Origin: Larkinella humicola
Lineage (GTDB): Bacteria > Bacteroidota > Bacteroidia > Cytophagales > Spirosomataceae
Assembly (NCBI RefSeq): GCF_008727875.1
Contig: NZ_VTWS01000010.1
Coordinates: 124,001-188,000, forward strand
Direction of reading: 5' to 3'
DNA: 64,000 nucleotides
Made by a program: the position numbers and the translations under genes
Shown: positions 44,271 to 53,385 of the stretch, in pieces
How positions within the stretch are numbered: the first letter of the stretch is position 1
Layout of the letters: the number at the start of each line of letters is the position of its first letter
The notes under the pieces: generated by a model
The model's database searches: none
Told to the model about the DNA's origin: nothing
The model's input: the letters and a program-made list of their open reading frames with translations, nothing else

Positions 44271-47200
44271 ATGAAATTCCCTCAGATGGCCTTTGCGGGC
44301 CTGTTTTTACTCACTACAACCAGTTGGGCGCAACCCAAACCCGATCCGCGCCCCCTCGAAAACCGGGTCGCTGACGAGCTGGCGCAATTACCCGCTTTAG
44401 ACAGTAAGCAGTTGATCGCCAGCATGGACGCGATGGCCGCTTTGGGGTCGCCCGGCCTTCAGGAAATGGTAACCCGGCTGGTGGCACCCGGCAAAGGCGA
44501 CAACACAGCTCTGGAATACGCGCTGGGCGGTTATTCCTATTACGTTACCAAACCGGGCAAGGAAGCACAACGGGCGGTGGCGGTGCGGGCCTACGGGCAG
44601 TCGCTGGAAAAACTAACCGACCCGGAAAATAAGGCGTTTATCCTCAGTCAATTGCAGATTGTCGGAAAAGACGACGCCGTTGTGTTTCTGAAACCCTATC
44701 TGACCGACGAACGGCTTTGCGCCCCGGCGGTTCGGGCGCTGGTCAAGATCAACACACCCTCGGCTCAGAAAGCGGTGTTGCAAGCCCTGGCCGAATCGCA
44801 GGGAGCGATCCGCCTGTCTCTGGTGAAAGCCCTGGGCGACACGCGCTACCTGGCCGCAGCTCCGGCGCTGCTGCCGTTGGTGGAGCAGGGCGATCCGAAA
44901 CTCAGCAAGGTGGCAATGTATGCCCTGGCTCGACTGGCGGCTCCGACTGCCGGACCGGTTTTGGCCAAAGCCGCCGAACAAAGCGGTTTTACGTACGATG
45001 CAACGGAAGCCACGGCCAGTTACCTCGATTATATCAAACAACTCTCGGCGTCGGGCAAAAAACTGCAGGCCGACGCCCTGGCCCGGAAACTACTGGAACA
45101 GTGCACGGATGCGAAACAGGTTCATACGCGCTCGGCCGCGCTGAAAATTCTGGTCGATAACAACCGGGAAAAAAGCCTGCCCCTACTCACCACGGCGGTG
45201 CAGGACCCATTGGGCGAATACCGGGTTGCGGCCCTGAAACTGGCGACGGGTTTGAAGAACAAACTGCTCAATCTGCAACTAGCCAAACTGATTGCCAAAA
45301 CCACCGGCGACGTGCAGGCGGATTTGATTACCCAACTGGGACTAACCGGCGATGCGGCTCTGACACCGGTTTTGTTAGCGGGCCTCAAAAGTGACGATCA
45401 GGCGGTTCGGTTGGCGACTATTTCGGCTCTGGCCCGCACAGGTCAGCAAAAGGCGTTGCCGGATTTGCTGGCGTTGCTGAAGCGGGGTACGTCGCAGGAG
45501 ATTAGCGCGATCCGGGATGCGGTGTTGACCCTGAAAGGCCCGGACGTTGTGGCCCAGATCACCCACGCGCTGCCGAGCATGCCCGCCGAAGCCCGGGCGG
45601 CTTTGCTGTCGGTGCTCGGTGCCCGCGCTGCCGGATCGAGCGTGCAACAGGTACTGGCTCAGGCGCAGGACAGCGACACCACCATCAGTCAGGCGGCTGC
45701 GGCTGCGTTACCGTTTCTGGTCGGATCGGAGCAACTTCCGCAACTGGTGACTTTATTAACCAACGCAACACAACCCAAGGCCATTCGCTCGTTGCAACAG
45801 GCGCTGGCAGCCGCGACGGTTTCGGTGGGCGACTCGCTCCAGCGGACGGACTTGTTACTCAGCACAATGCAACAAGCATCAACGGCAGCCCAACCGCGTT
45901 TTCTGGGGGCTTTTGCCGGCATCGGCGGGCCGAAAGCGTTACAAATTGTGCAGGAATCGTTCGGGAAAGGTGAAGGCATTGCCCAGCCTGCTGCCGTAGC
46001 GGCTCTGTCGGAGTGGTCGACGCCCGAAGCGGCTCCGGCTTTGCTGGCGATTGCGCGGCAGACCAGTGTGGTGTCCGAATCGGCTTTGAGCGATTATCTC
46101 AAACTGATCGATCGGTCGACTTTTCCGGCCGACCAGCGGCTGCTGCTGCTCCGGGATGCGATGGAAGTAGCCCGAACTCCGCAGCAAAAAAACGAAATCC
46201 TGAAATCGGTCAGCCGGTGCCGGACGTTTTTGGCGCTGGTTTTTACCGGAAACTATCTGGACGATCCGGCGGTTCAACAACAGGCGGCCGCGACGGTTTT
46301 AACAGTGGCCTCATCCAGCCGGGATTTTACGGGGGATGTGGTGCGGAAGTTGCTGGAAAAAGCCAGCCAGGTCATCACCGGTCCCGACAGCGACGCCCAG
46401 CGACAGGCCATCCAGCGACGCTTGCAAACCCTGCCAGCTGGCGACGGTTTTGTGGCGATCTTCAACGGAAAAGATCTTTCGGGCTGGAAAGGGCTGGTAG
46501 AAAACCCGGTCAAACGAAGCAAAATGAGCGCCGATTCGCTGGCGTTGAAACAGCAGAATGCCGATGAACTCATGCGGGCAGGCTGGTCGGTGAAAGACGG
46601 GTTGCTGGTTTTCAACGGACATGGAAACAACATCTGCACGACAAAACCGTACCAGGATTTCGAGATGCTGGTCGATTGGAAAATTACCAAAGAAGGCGAC
46701 GCCGGTATTTACCTGCGAGGCACCCCGCAGGTGCAGATCTGGGACCCGGCGCGGACGAATGTGGGCGCACAGGTTGGCTCGGGCGGATTGTATAACAACC
46801 AGAAGTTTGCCAGCAAACCGCTGAAACGGGCCGATAACCCGGTGGGCGAGTGGAACACGTTCCGGATCATCATGAAAGGCGAACGCGTGACGGTTTATCT
46901 GAATGGCGAACTGGTAACGGACAATACGGTGCTGGAAAATTACTGGGATCGCAGCCAGCCTATTTTTCCGTCGGAACAGATTGAACTCCAGGCGCATGGT
47001 ACTTACGTGGCCTACCGGAATATCTACATCAAAGAATTACCCCAACCCAAACCGTATCAAGTGACCGAAGCCGAAAAACAGGACGGTTTTCAGGCGTTGT
47101 TCAACGGCAGTGATTTCAGCCAGTGGACCGGCAATACGAAGGATTATGTGGCCGAAGATGGCGATATCGTCTGGTACAACAACGGGGGGAAAGGTAATCT

Positions 47201-47654
47201 GTACACGAAAAAAGAATACGCGGATTTTGTATTCCGGTTCGAGTTTCAGCTAACTCCCGGAGCGAACAATGGCTTGGGCATCCGCGCTCCGCTGGAAGGT
47301 GATGCCGCTTATGTGGGTATGGAACTCCAGATTCTGGATAATGACGCAGATATTTACAAAAAGCTGGAGGTATATCAGTACCACGGCTCGGTCTACGGCG
47401 TGATTCCGGCGAAACGCGGGGCGCTCAAACCGCTGGGTGAGTGGAACGAACAGGAAGTAACTGTAAAAGGCACTCAGGTAAAAGTGGTATTAAACGGGGT
47501 TCAGATTTTGAACGGTGATATTGCCGAAGCCAGCAAAAACGGGACTCTCGACCATAAAGAACATCCCGGTTTGCAACGCACCAAAGGCCACATCGGTTTT
47601 CTGGGCCACGGTTCCGTGCTGCGGTTTCGGAACATTCGGGTGAAGGAACTGTGA
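44271..47654 (+). CDS. HEAT-repeat protein with two C-terminal DUF1080 domains
   Basis: 1127 aa with a Sec signal (MKFPQMAFAGLFLLTTTSWAQ). Residues about 30-715 are HEAT repeats (for example VRALVKINTPSAQKAVLQAL, AVRLATISALARTGQQKALPDLLALL). DUF1080 domain 1 starts near 726 (FVAIFNGKDLSGWKG) and includes FEMLVDWKI, GDAGIYLRG and IELQAHGTYVAYRNIYIKEL. Domain 2 starts near 938 (FQALFNGSDFSQWTG), with FVFRFEFQLTPGANNGLGIRAP and LRFRNIRVKEL. The catalytic jelly-roll fold is thus duplicated on a protein-binding solenoid. It follows a Tat-exported Gfo/Idh/MocA gene. Periplasmic keto-glycoside cleavage is inferred. Confidence 0.9.
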   Translation: MKFPQMAFAGLFLLTTTSWAQPKPDPRPLENRVADELAQLPALDSKQLIASMDAMAALGSPGLQEMVTRLVAPGKGDNTALEYALGGYSYYVTKPGKEAQRAVAVRAYGQSLEKLTDPENKAFILSQLQIVGKDDAVVFLKPYLTDERLCAPAVRALVKINTPSAQKAVLQALAESQGAIRLSLVKALGDTRYLAAAPALLPLVEQGDPKLSKVAMYALARLAAPTAGPVLAKAAEQSGFTYDATEATASYLDYIKQLSASGKKLQADALARKLLEQCTDAKQVHTRSAALKILVDNNREKSLPLLTTAVQDPLGEYRVAALKLATGLKNKLLNLQLAKLIAKTTGDVQADLITQLGLTGDAALTPVLLAGLKSDDQAVRLATISALARTGQQKALPDLLALLKRGTSQEISAIRDAVLTLKGPDVVAQITHALPSMPAEARAALLSVLGARAAGSSVQQVLAQAQDSDTTISQAAAAALPFLVGSEQLPQLVTLLTNATQPKAIRSLQQALAAATVSVGDSLQRTDLLLSTMQQASTAAQPRFLGAFAGIGGPKALQIVQESFGKGEGIAQPAAVAALSEWSTPEAAPALLAIARQTSVVSESALSDYLKLIDRSTFPADQRLLLLRDAMEVARTPQQKNEILKSVSRCRTFLALVFTGNYLDDPAVQQQAAATVLTVASSSRDFTGDVVRKLLEKASQVITGPDSDAQRQAIQRRLQTLPAGDGFVAIFNGKDLSGWKGLVENPVKRSKMSADSLALKQQNADELMRAGWSVKDGLLVFNGHGNNICTTKPYQDFEMLVDWKITKEGDAGIYLRGTPQVQIWDPARTNVGAQVGSGGLYNNQKFASKPLKRADNPVGEWNTFRIIMKGERVTVYLNGELVTDNTVLENYWDRSQPIFPSEQIELQAHGTYVAYRNIYIKELPQPKPYQVTEAEKQDGFQALFNGSDFSQWTGNTKDYVAEDGDIVWYNNGGKGNLYTKKEYADFVFRFEFQLTPGANNGLGIRAPLEGDAAYVGMELQILDNDADIYKKLEVYQYHGSVYGVIPAKRGALKPLGEWNEQEVTVKGTQVKVVLNGVQILNGDIAEASKNGTLDHKEHPGLQRTKGHIGFLGHGSVLRFRNIRVKEL

Positions 47655-47679
47655 AATGAAACTTCAAATTATAAATGTA

Positions 47680-47746
47680 AAATGCTAAATGTTGAATGTA
47701 AAAGTGTTCCCCACGCGGGTACTTTTACATTCAACATTTAGCATTT
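47680..47746. repeat. Perfect 26-bp hairpin of AAATGTT words
   Basis: Left arm 47680-47705 and right arm 47721-47746 are perfect reverse complements with a 15-nt loop. The arms consist of near-repeats of a 7-mer (AAATGTA, AAATGCT, AAATGTT, GAATGTA). It lies between convergent genes and may double as a terminator. Confidence 0.85.
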
Positions 47747-47766
47747 ATTATTTTACATTCTTTTTA

Positions 47767-48684
47767 TTATACCACATCTTCCCGTGCCGCAGCCGGATCG
47801 TTGTATTTTCGATCCAGTTGATCGGTCGACTTCAGCTCCGATGCAGCCTGAGCGGATGATTCCTGCATTGGCTGTTTTTTGATCGCGCTTTCGTCTAGCG
47901 TTTCCTTCGGCTGATCCAGCATCTGGGCGGTTTCTTCCGGGCGTTCGGCGGATTGATACGGTTCCTTGTCTTTTTCGTTGACGTCGTAGGGATGTTCCGA
48001 GGAGCCCGTATCCGGGTTTTCGGTCATGCCTTCGTCGGTTTTGGGCTTGATGTAATTGGCCGGGCCGGGGCCCTGGTTGGCGTCGGAGTCGACCAGATCC
48101 GGGGCTTTTTCTTTTTCTCCGGGGTGCTGGCTTTGCGTCGGCACATCCGCGCCAGGCATGGTATCCGCCAGTCCGCTGGTGGGCGTATCTTTTGTGTTGC
48201 CTTCGTTGGAAATCTGGCCATCGGCGTTCCCGGAGTTGTTCACTTCGTGCGACCGCCCGGGTTCACTGGGTTCCGTAATTTCGGGTTTGTCCGGTTTCGG
48301 GGTCGACGGAAAATCCGGGATTTCGGGGCCGGGAGTGTGTGGCGTCGGCGGATTGGGTGAATCAGGCGACGACGGAATCGGATTGTTCGGGTTGGGAGTC
48401 GACGGGAGTTCCGGAATCATATCCGCCTGAGGATGATCCGATTTGATATCGACTACATCATACGTCCGTTGGTTGGGCGAGTTCAGACCGCGCTCCACAT
48501 CGTCGGTATACCGATCGCTGAGGTCGTCGGTTACTTCTGTTTCGAGATGGGCCGTCGGCACTAATTTCCCATTGACTAATTTGACCATATGTGTATCGGC
48601 CTGATCCTGACCGTATTTTGTATCAGCATTTTCGTTGGATACGAGGTCCGCCTGTTGCGAATCATGAAACACATTCGATTCCAT
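47767..48684 (-). CDS. Low-complexity, probably disordered Pro/Asp/Glu-rich protein
   Basis: 305 aa, no recognised domain. It starts MESNVFHDSQQ and lacks a signal or membrane segment. Residues about 90-145 are a Pro/Ser/Thr/Asn-rich stretch of short repeats (PSTPNPNNP, SPDSPNPPTP, PSTPKPDKP), and the rest is rich in Glu, Asp, Gln, Ser, Gly and Lys with almost no aromatic or long hydrophobic runs. An early block (YGQDQADTHMVKLVNGKLVPT) looks more ordered. It may be a stress or desiccation-type disordered protein, but this is only a composition argument. No operon partners. Confidence 0.65.
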   Translation of the reverse strand: MESNVFHDSQQADLVSNENADTKYGQDQADTHMVKLVNGKLVPTAHLETEVTDDLSDRYTDDVERGLNSPNQRTYDVVDIKSDHPQADMIPELPSTPNPNNPIPSSPDSPNPPTPHTPGPEIPDFPSTPKPDKPEITEPSEPGRSHEVNNSGNADGQISNEGNTKDTPTSGLADTMPGADVPTQSQHPGEKEKAPDLVDSDANQGPGPANYIKPKTDEGMTENPDTGSSEHPYDVNEKDKEPYQSAERPEETAQMLDQPKETLDESAIKKQPMQESSAQAASELKSTDQLDRKYNDPAAAREDVV

Positions 48685-48826
48685 ACCGTTTGTTACGAGT
48701 TAGTGAATAGAAATTCTTCCAAAACTGCGGTTACCAAAAACCGTAGTAATGTCTTTATAACTTCCGGTATAGCAAAAGGTTTTTGATTAAATCAGATAAA
48801 AAAATCCCGGAAGGATTCTACTGGCT

Positions 48827-49255
48827 TTACCGATAAAAGCGGCTGGAAGGGGTGGAGGCTACGCGCAACCAGAAGTTGCAGAGGTCTTCGACCACAGATT
48901 TGTAGTCATTGAACGAATCCGGTTTTTTGACGTACGAATTGGCTCCCAGTTCATACGCCCGGTCGATGTCGGGCTGGGCATTCGACGTACTGAAAATCAG
49001 CACCGGCATCAGGTTGTAGCGGGGATCGGCGCGCAGTTTTCCCAGCACCTCAAAACCGCTCATCAAGGGCATGTTGAGGTCGAGCAGCAAAAAAGAAGGT
49101 AAAGTCTTTACGGTTTCCAGCCGTGACAACAAATCCATTCCACTGGTTGCAATCAATACTTTCTCCTCGTTCAAACACACTTTGAAGGCTTCCTGTATCA
49201 AAAATAGATCATCATCGTCGTCGTCTACGACGGCTATAATCTGTTTGTTTTTCAT
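48827..49255 (-). CDS. Single-domain response regulator (Rcp1/CheY type)
   Basis: 142 aa receiver domain only. An unusual run of six acidic residues (D11-D16) includes the metal-binding pair. The phospho-acceptor is D59 in LLLDLNMPLMSG, the switch Ser/Thr is in LIFSTSNAQ, and the Lys is in SYVKKPDS. The C-terminal FWLRV helix is as in Rcp1-type regulators that partner PAS/phytochrome-like kinases. The possible degenerate relative at 49306 is 50 nt upstream on the same strand. The cognate kinase is unknown; the orphan kinase at 17799 is one option. Confidence 0.92.
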   Translation of the reverse strand: MKNKQIIAVVDDDDDDLFLIQEAFKVCLNEEKVLIATSGMDLLSRLETVKTLPSFLLLDLNMPLMSGFEVLGKLRADPRYNLMPVLIFSTSNAQPDIDRAYELGANSYVKKPDSFNDYKSVVEDLCNFWLRVASTPSSRFYR

Positions 49256-49305
49256 ATGCTATTGACCAACCAACCGCCAGCTATTGGCAGACCCGGTCGG
49301 GACCA

Positions 49306-49782
49306 TCAGGCCCAACGCCTGCGGTTGTGCTGATTCGAATTTTGGGTTGATGATAAACTGTCTTCTGCCTTGATAGTGGGCAGGGCAACGCGTTTTTTCC
49401 AGTAGGAGCAAAAATGCGCCATCGATGCTTGCCAGTTTTCCGGCCTGGGCATGTAACAGGTTGCGCCCCACCGGTAGGCCAGCCTGACCTGCTCCGGATC
49501 ATTGCCGCTCCCGTAAACAATTACCGGAATCCGCCGAAGCACCGGATGCTGTTTCAACAGTTCCAGTATTTTCGCCGGTTTGCCGGTGTCCCGGTCCAGC
49601 ATAATCAGGGTCGGAACAAACAGCGCATCCGCCAAACCCTTCTGAAAATAGGCATTCAGGGTAACGTCTTCCTGGGCCGACAGATACCGGTGTGGAACGC
49701 CATAGCTCCGAAAAGCGTCAGCCAGCGCCTGGCGGTCAGGGGTGTCGGAGCCGATGAGTAAGATCGATAAGGGGCCGGTCAT
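49306..49782 (-). CDS. Degenerate receiver-domain protein
   Basis: 158 aa from the preferred start at 49782 (MTGPLSILLIGSDTPDR); an alternative Met 39 nt earlier is possible. It follows the receiver fold and aligns with its neighbour at 48827. The acidic pair is reduced (GSDTPD), the Asp in LIMLDRDTGKP may be the acceptor, the switch position is YGSGND, and the conserved Lys region reads CYMPRPEN without Lys. HFCSYWKKRV matches the last helix of Rcp1-type proteins. It probably cannot switch by normal phosphorylation and may act as a decoy or partner of the neighbour. Confidence 0.75.
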   Translation of the reverse strand: MTGPLSILLIGSDTPDRQALADAFRSYGVPHRYLSAQEDVTLNAYFQKGLADALFVPTLIMLDRDTGKPAKILELLKQHPVLRRIPVIVYGSGNDPEQVRLAYRWGATCYMPRPENWQASMAHFCSYWKKRVALPTIKAEDSLSSTQNSNQHNRRRWA

Positions 49783-49891
49783 GGTTTCAAAAAATGAAAT
49801 GTAATTCAGGCCATTAATCAAAAATAAAACGAGCCAATGGAAAAAAAGTTAGCCTAAACCGCCTAAAATACAATACTTAAAGCATTAATGA

Positions 49892-50461
49892 CTAGCCTAA
49901 TCTTCTAATAATTAAACTATTAACGAGGTCGAAGAAGGCGGCTGGCTTCAAGGTACGCCAGTTGTCGATCTCATCCAGTGTACCGCCAAAATTCATGTAG
50001 TAATCGAGCCGAAAGCGTTTCCATTCGCTCTCGACAAAGTCCCGGAAATTGACGGCGGCAATCCAGCCGTCCTCCACATCTTCAAACCACTCTTCGTAGT
50101 AGCTGTCGTCGGAACCGTGGAAATTCAGGATGTTTTCGCCCACCAGAATGAATTTGTTGATCTGTTCATTCACCAGCGGATCGATCACCTGCCGTTTCAG
50201 GTACATGATGTCGTTGTGCAGTGTGTCGTTCCACTCGCCGAAGAGTTCGATCACCACAAACCGGCGGTCATAATCGGCAAAGAGAATTTTGCAGTACAGC
50301 GTCTCCGACCCGATTTCGTCCCAGAGGGGGTGAATGTAATACCCATAAATCGTATTGGTGTATTGGGTCATGTTGTAGACGCGGCCAAAAAACGGCGAAT
50401 TCGGATCTTCCGACGCGTTATACCACTTCTCCCAATTGTAAAAAGGCTCAATCTCGTGCAT
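49892..50461 (-). CDS. Conserved-looking hypothetical protein
   Basis: 189 aa from 50461 (MHEIEPFYNWEKWY); an extended start would add 20 hydrophobic residues. It is rich in Tyr, Trp, Phe, Asp and Glu, with a beta-strand pattern (YCKILFADYDRRFVVIELFGEW) and a long alpha part (NDIMYLKRQVIDPLVNEQINKFILVGENILNFHG). The dense aromatic/acidic pattern speaks for a folded cytoplasmic protein. I do not recognise the family and see no catalytic motif. No operon partners. Confidence 0.7.
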   Translation of the reverse strand: MHEIEPFYNWEKWYNASEDPNSPFFGRVYNMTQYTNTIYGYYIHPLWDEIGSETLYCKILFADYDRRFVVIELFGEWNDTLHNDIMYLKRQVIDPLVNEQINKFILVGENILNFHGSDDSYYEEWFEDVEDGWIAAVNFRDFVESEWKRFRLDYYMNFGGTLDEIDNWRTLKPAAFFDLVNSLIIRRLG

Positions 50462-50772
50462 AGAAAACCGGCGGATTACGGGAAGACCGGCTATAACAAA
50501 GATAACAAAAGTATTTCGCACGAAGGGTCAGAAAAACGAACCGTCTGCCAACGAAAAAGTCCAGTAGCTGAGCCTCTGGACTTTCTGTCGGAAACGTGTA
50601 TGGCTGATGAAGCGCGCTACCTCCATAGTACTCTTCATCGCGTGTCCAATACCTACGAACGACCCCGCTGTTTAGATTGCGGAGATTTGAAAAAAGTTAA
50701 AAAAAATTATTCTGTGTGAAATTATTTTTGTTAACCAATTGATAGTTAGGGTAATAGATCGAAAAACTTTTT
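50462..50772. other. Intergenic region with small hairpins and an AT-rich stretch
   Basis: 311 nt. Hairpin AAAGTCCAG (50556-50564) with CTGGACTTT (50576-50584) has an 11-nt loop and could end + or minus transcripts. A second weak pair, GATGAAG/CTTCATC, lies around 50605-50640. From about 50690 to 50770 the DNA is very AT-rich. No gene is seen. Confidence 0.5.
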
Positions 50773-53259
50773 TTACTTGTACTGAAAAAAAGCCGTAGCC
50801 TCGCAATCTTTGTTGCTTTTGAACCGAATCCAGCGGGCCTGAAAACCTTTCGGAAAGGTGTGGCTGAACGTCTGACCGGGTTTAACCGTCACTTCCTGGT
50901 ACGTCATCCAGGGGCCATTGCCCACCGGATCGACTTCAATGGTGAACGTAACGGGGGACGTTGCTTTGTGGGAAAGTTGCAGACTACGCTGGTCGTAAAA
51001 ACCGATGAGGTACGGGTCGGAGGAGTCATTGGCTTTCACGGTGGCGTTTTTCCACGGACCGCCATGGCCGGTCGGTTTTCCCAGTTTCCAGAGATCATCG
51101 ATGGCACCGGCCCAGACGGCGGCTTTTTTGTCATCCGAAACCACAATGTGGTCGTTCTGTGTGGCCAAATTAGGATCTAAACCGGTCATAATCAGCAGTC
51201 CCCGGTACGATGCGTAATCGTTGATGCGGAGGTTGTGCGACGAAACCGGGCGGATTTTAGCGTACCCGTCGGCATTTTCGGCGGGCAGTTCGTAGAAGGT
51301 ACCATGCGCATTGAACAAATCACGCTCCGTGGCCACTTCCCGGCAAATCCGCAGAGCCCCCTGGTTGGTCAGGTTGGTATAGGCGTCGTTTCCGAGCGGT
51401 AGCCGCCAGCGTCGGCCCTTGCCATCGACCACCAATACTGACGATTCTTCGACGGTCACGGCCTGTTGCGGAATGGCAAACTTGCTTTGGATAAACGCCA
51501 TGGCTTTCTTATCTTCCTTGCGAACCAGTTTCATGTCGCCGTCCAGTTCGTAGTAGCCCACTTCGGTGGCTTTTCCGCCCGTGTAGTCCAGCGCGGCCAT
51601 GCCCAGCGCGCGCCGGTTATCGCCCAAACCGTAGATCAACCCACCGGAGGTGTTGGCGGCTATTACGCTGCTTAAACCGGCAAAAATGGAATTTTGACTG
51701 GTCGAACGGGTGTCGTTTGCCGAATAGAAAAAGTGCGCCGATGCGTTGGTTCCCTGACTCGGTTTGATCCGAATCCATTCGCCGGGATCGTTGGCTGTAA
51801 ACTCCAGATTGACGGCTTTTTTAGCACCAACCGCTACGGTTTTCAGGGTCGTCCAGGAACCGTTGCCGGTTTTGTCCACCTCAAAAACAAAGCTCACGTT
51901 AGCGTCGCCGTGGTTCTGAATCCAGGCCGAGCGGTTGGGCCAGCCCGCAAACAGAAACGGCTCCGAGGTCTCTCCGGTTTTGACGGCTTCATTGAGCCAG
52001 ACGGCCCCTTCGGCGGTGTTCGGGCCGAGTTGATCGGGCAGACTGGTGGACGTAAACCACAGGTTGGAATTCGACTGGCCGGGACCTTCGATGTCGCCTT
52101 TTGCCTTTCGTTTGTTCAAAAACTCTTTTTGCGCCGAATCGTCGCAGCCAAAAACCAGTTGGTCGTTCCAGCGGGTGTAGTCGCCAATCACTTTCAGATA
52201 GGCCGACCGGGGCCGGATGCCAGCGGTGCTTCTGGAGGTGAAATTGCCGGGAAACCGCCAGAACAGGCCGTGCATCGTCATGAGATAATCCGGTTGCTGG
52301 GCGGTTCCGACGTCCCGGATGCGGGGCCATTCGGTGTTCCAGCCGTGGGCACCGTCGTAGCTGTGGCTCGCTTTCGGCAGTCGGAAAAAGCTCCATTTAC
52401 CGGCATCACGAACGCCCATCAAAACCGATTTATGATCCCAGCCCGTGGCCCAGATTGGATCGGTGGCCGGGTTTTTGTTGCCGTAAATACCGCCCGGGCC
52501 TGTTACTTCCACAAACTGATTCCGGCGCACTACTTTCCAGTCTTTACCATCCCACTCCGACAGTGAACCGGCTTCAATGTCGAATTGCTTGAGTGCCTGG
52601 GGGCCGGGTTCGCCGTTGTTGGAATACACCAGAACGCCCTGACCGGAATATAGCCCCTTGCCGTGCGCACCGGGGAGCAGTGCCCCCGCGTGGTTGTTCG
52701 ATTCGTCGGCTCCCTTTTTGGTTTTGACGTTGCCGTCTTCGTAGAGCAGGGTGGGGGTCAGGGTTTTGACATCGACTTCATAAAACCCTTCTTCCATCGT
52801 GCCGTAATAGATTTTGCCTTTCGGATCGGTCAGGTGCCGGGCGTTGCCGGTATGGCGTCCCGGCATGGCGGTGTATGGAATGACCCGCAATTTTCCCTGT
52901 GCATCGATGGCGTAGGGACCGATGAAAAGCTGGTTGCTTTCCGGGTGGATCATCCGGTTGGCCGGGGTGCCGCCTGTACTTTCGGCGTGGATAATTTGCT
53001 TCAGATCCGGCGTTATTTCGTAGAGTTTATCCGACGAGCCAAAGGGCAAATGCGGGCCGTAAGTCACGGCCCAGAGCTTGCCGGCCCAGGGCACCACTGC
53101 GCCCGTGCCACACTCGCCTTCGTTGTTGTACATGGCCAGATGCGGGTAAATACCGCTATAGGATTTCCCGGTTTTGGATTGGGCGTTTGCCGGACTAAAA
53201 TTGACCGTTCCGGCGATTAACGTGCCGATGAGGTATGCGGAAAGAATGTTTTTTTTCAT
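50773..53259 (-). CDS. Large secreted propeller-like protein of unknown function
   Basis: 828 aa with a signal peptide (about 1-26, ending SPANAQ). The N-terminal half has repeated strand patterns with short Gly turns (GKLWAVTYGPHLPFGSSDKLYEITPDLK, GKIYYGTMEEGFYEVDVKTL), consistent with a beta-propeller. Two Ig-like segments are related to one another: about 465-520 (GNGSWTTLKTVAVG...EWIRIKPS...ASAHFFYS) and the C-terminal 55 residues (GNGPWMTYQEVTVKPG...RWIRFKSN...ATAFFQYK). No catalytic motif is recognised. The gene follows a SusD/SusC locus on the same strand, so a glycan-related role is possible. Confidence 0.75.
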   Translation of the reverse strand: MKKNILSAYLIGTLIAGTVNFSPANAQSKTGKSYSGIYPHLAMYNNEGECGTGAVVPWAGKLWAVTYGPHLPFGSSDKLYEITPDLKQIIHAESTGGTPANRMIHPESNQLFIGPYAIDAQGKLRVIPYTAMPGRHTGNARHLTDPKGKIYYGTMEEGFYEVDVKTLTPTLLYEDGNVKTKKGADESNNHAGALLPGAHGKGLYSGQGVLVYSNNGEPGPQALKQFDIEAGSLSEWDGKDWKVVRRNQFVEVTGPGGIYGNKNPATDPIWATGWDHKSVLMGVRDAGKWSFFRLPKASHSYDGAHGWNTEWPRIRDVGTAQQPDYLMTMHGLFWRFPGNFTSRSTAGIRPRSAYLKVIGDYTRWNDQLVFGCDDSAQKEFLNKRKAKGDIEGPGQSNSNLWFTSTSLPDQLGPNTAEGAVWLNEAVKTGETSEPFLFAGWPNRSAWIQNHGDANVSFVFEVDKTGNGSWTTLKTVAVGAKKAVNLEFTANDPGEWIRIKPSQGTNASAHFFYSANDTRSTSQNSIFAGLSSVIAANTSGGLIYGLGDNRRALGMAALDYTGGKATEVGYYELDGDMKLVRKEDKKAMAFIQSKFAIPQQAVTVEESSVLVVDGKGRRWRLPLGNDAYTNLTNQGALRICREVATERDLFNAHGTFYELPAENADGYAKIRPVSSHNLRINDYASYRGLLIMTGLDPNLATQNDHIVVSDDKKAAVWAGAIDDLWKLGKPTGHGGPWKNATVKANDSSDPYLIGFYDQRSLQLSHKATSPVTFTIEVDPVGNGPWMTYQEVTVKPGQTFSHTFPKGFQARWIRFKSNKDCEATAFFQYK

Positions 53260-53297
53260 CCTTGAAGGAATAGATTGTTGTAATCGTTAAGCTGTTT

Positions 53298-53385
53298 ATA
53301 GGAACACGGATCAGACGGATTGAACGGATCAAAACGGATTTTAATCGGTGTAAATCCGTTCAATCCGTCTGATCCGTGTTCCTAT
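53298..53385. repeat. Perfect 32-bp hairpin of ACGGAT words
   Basis: Left arm 53298-53329 and right arm 53354-53385 are perfect reverse complements. Arms and loop together are made of CGGATCAGA, CGGATTGAA, CGGATCAAA and CGGATTTTA words of about 9-10 nt. The right arm overlaps the last base of the SusD stop codon. It separates two codirectional minus-strand genes. Confidence 0.9.
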
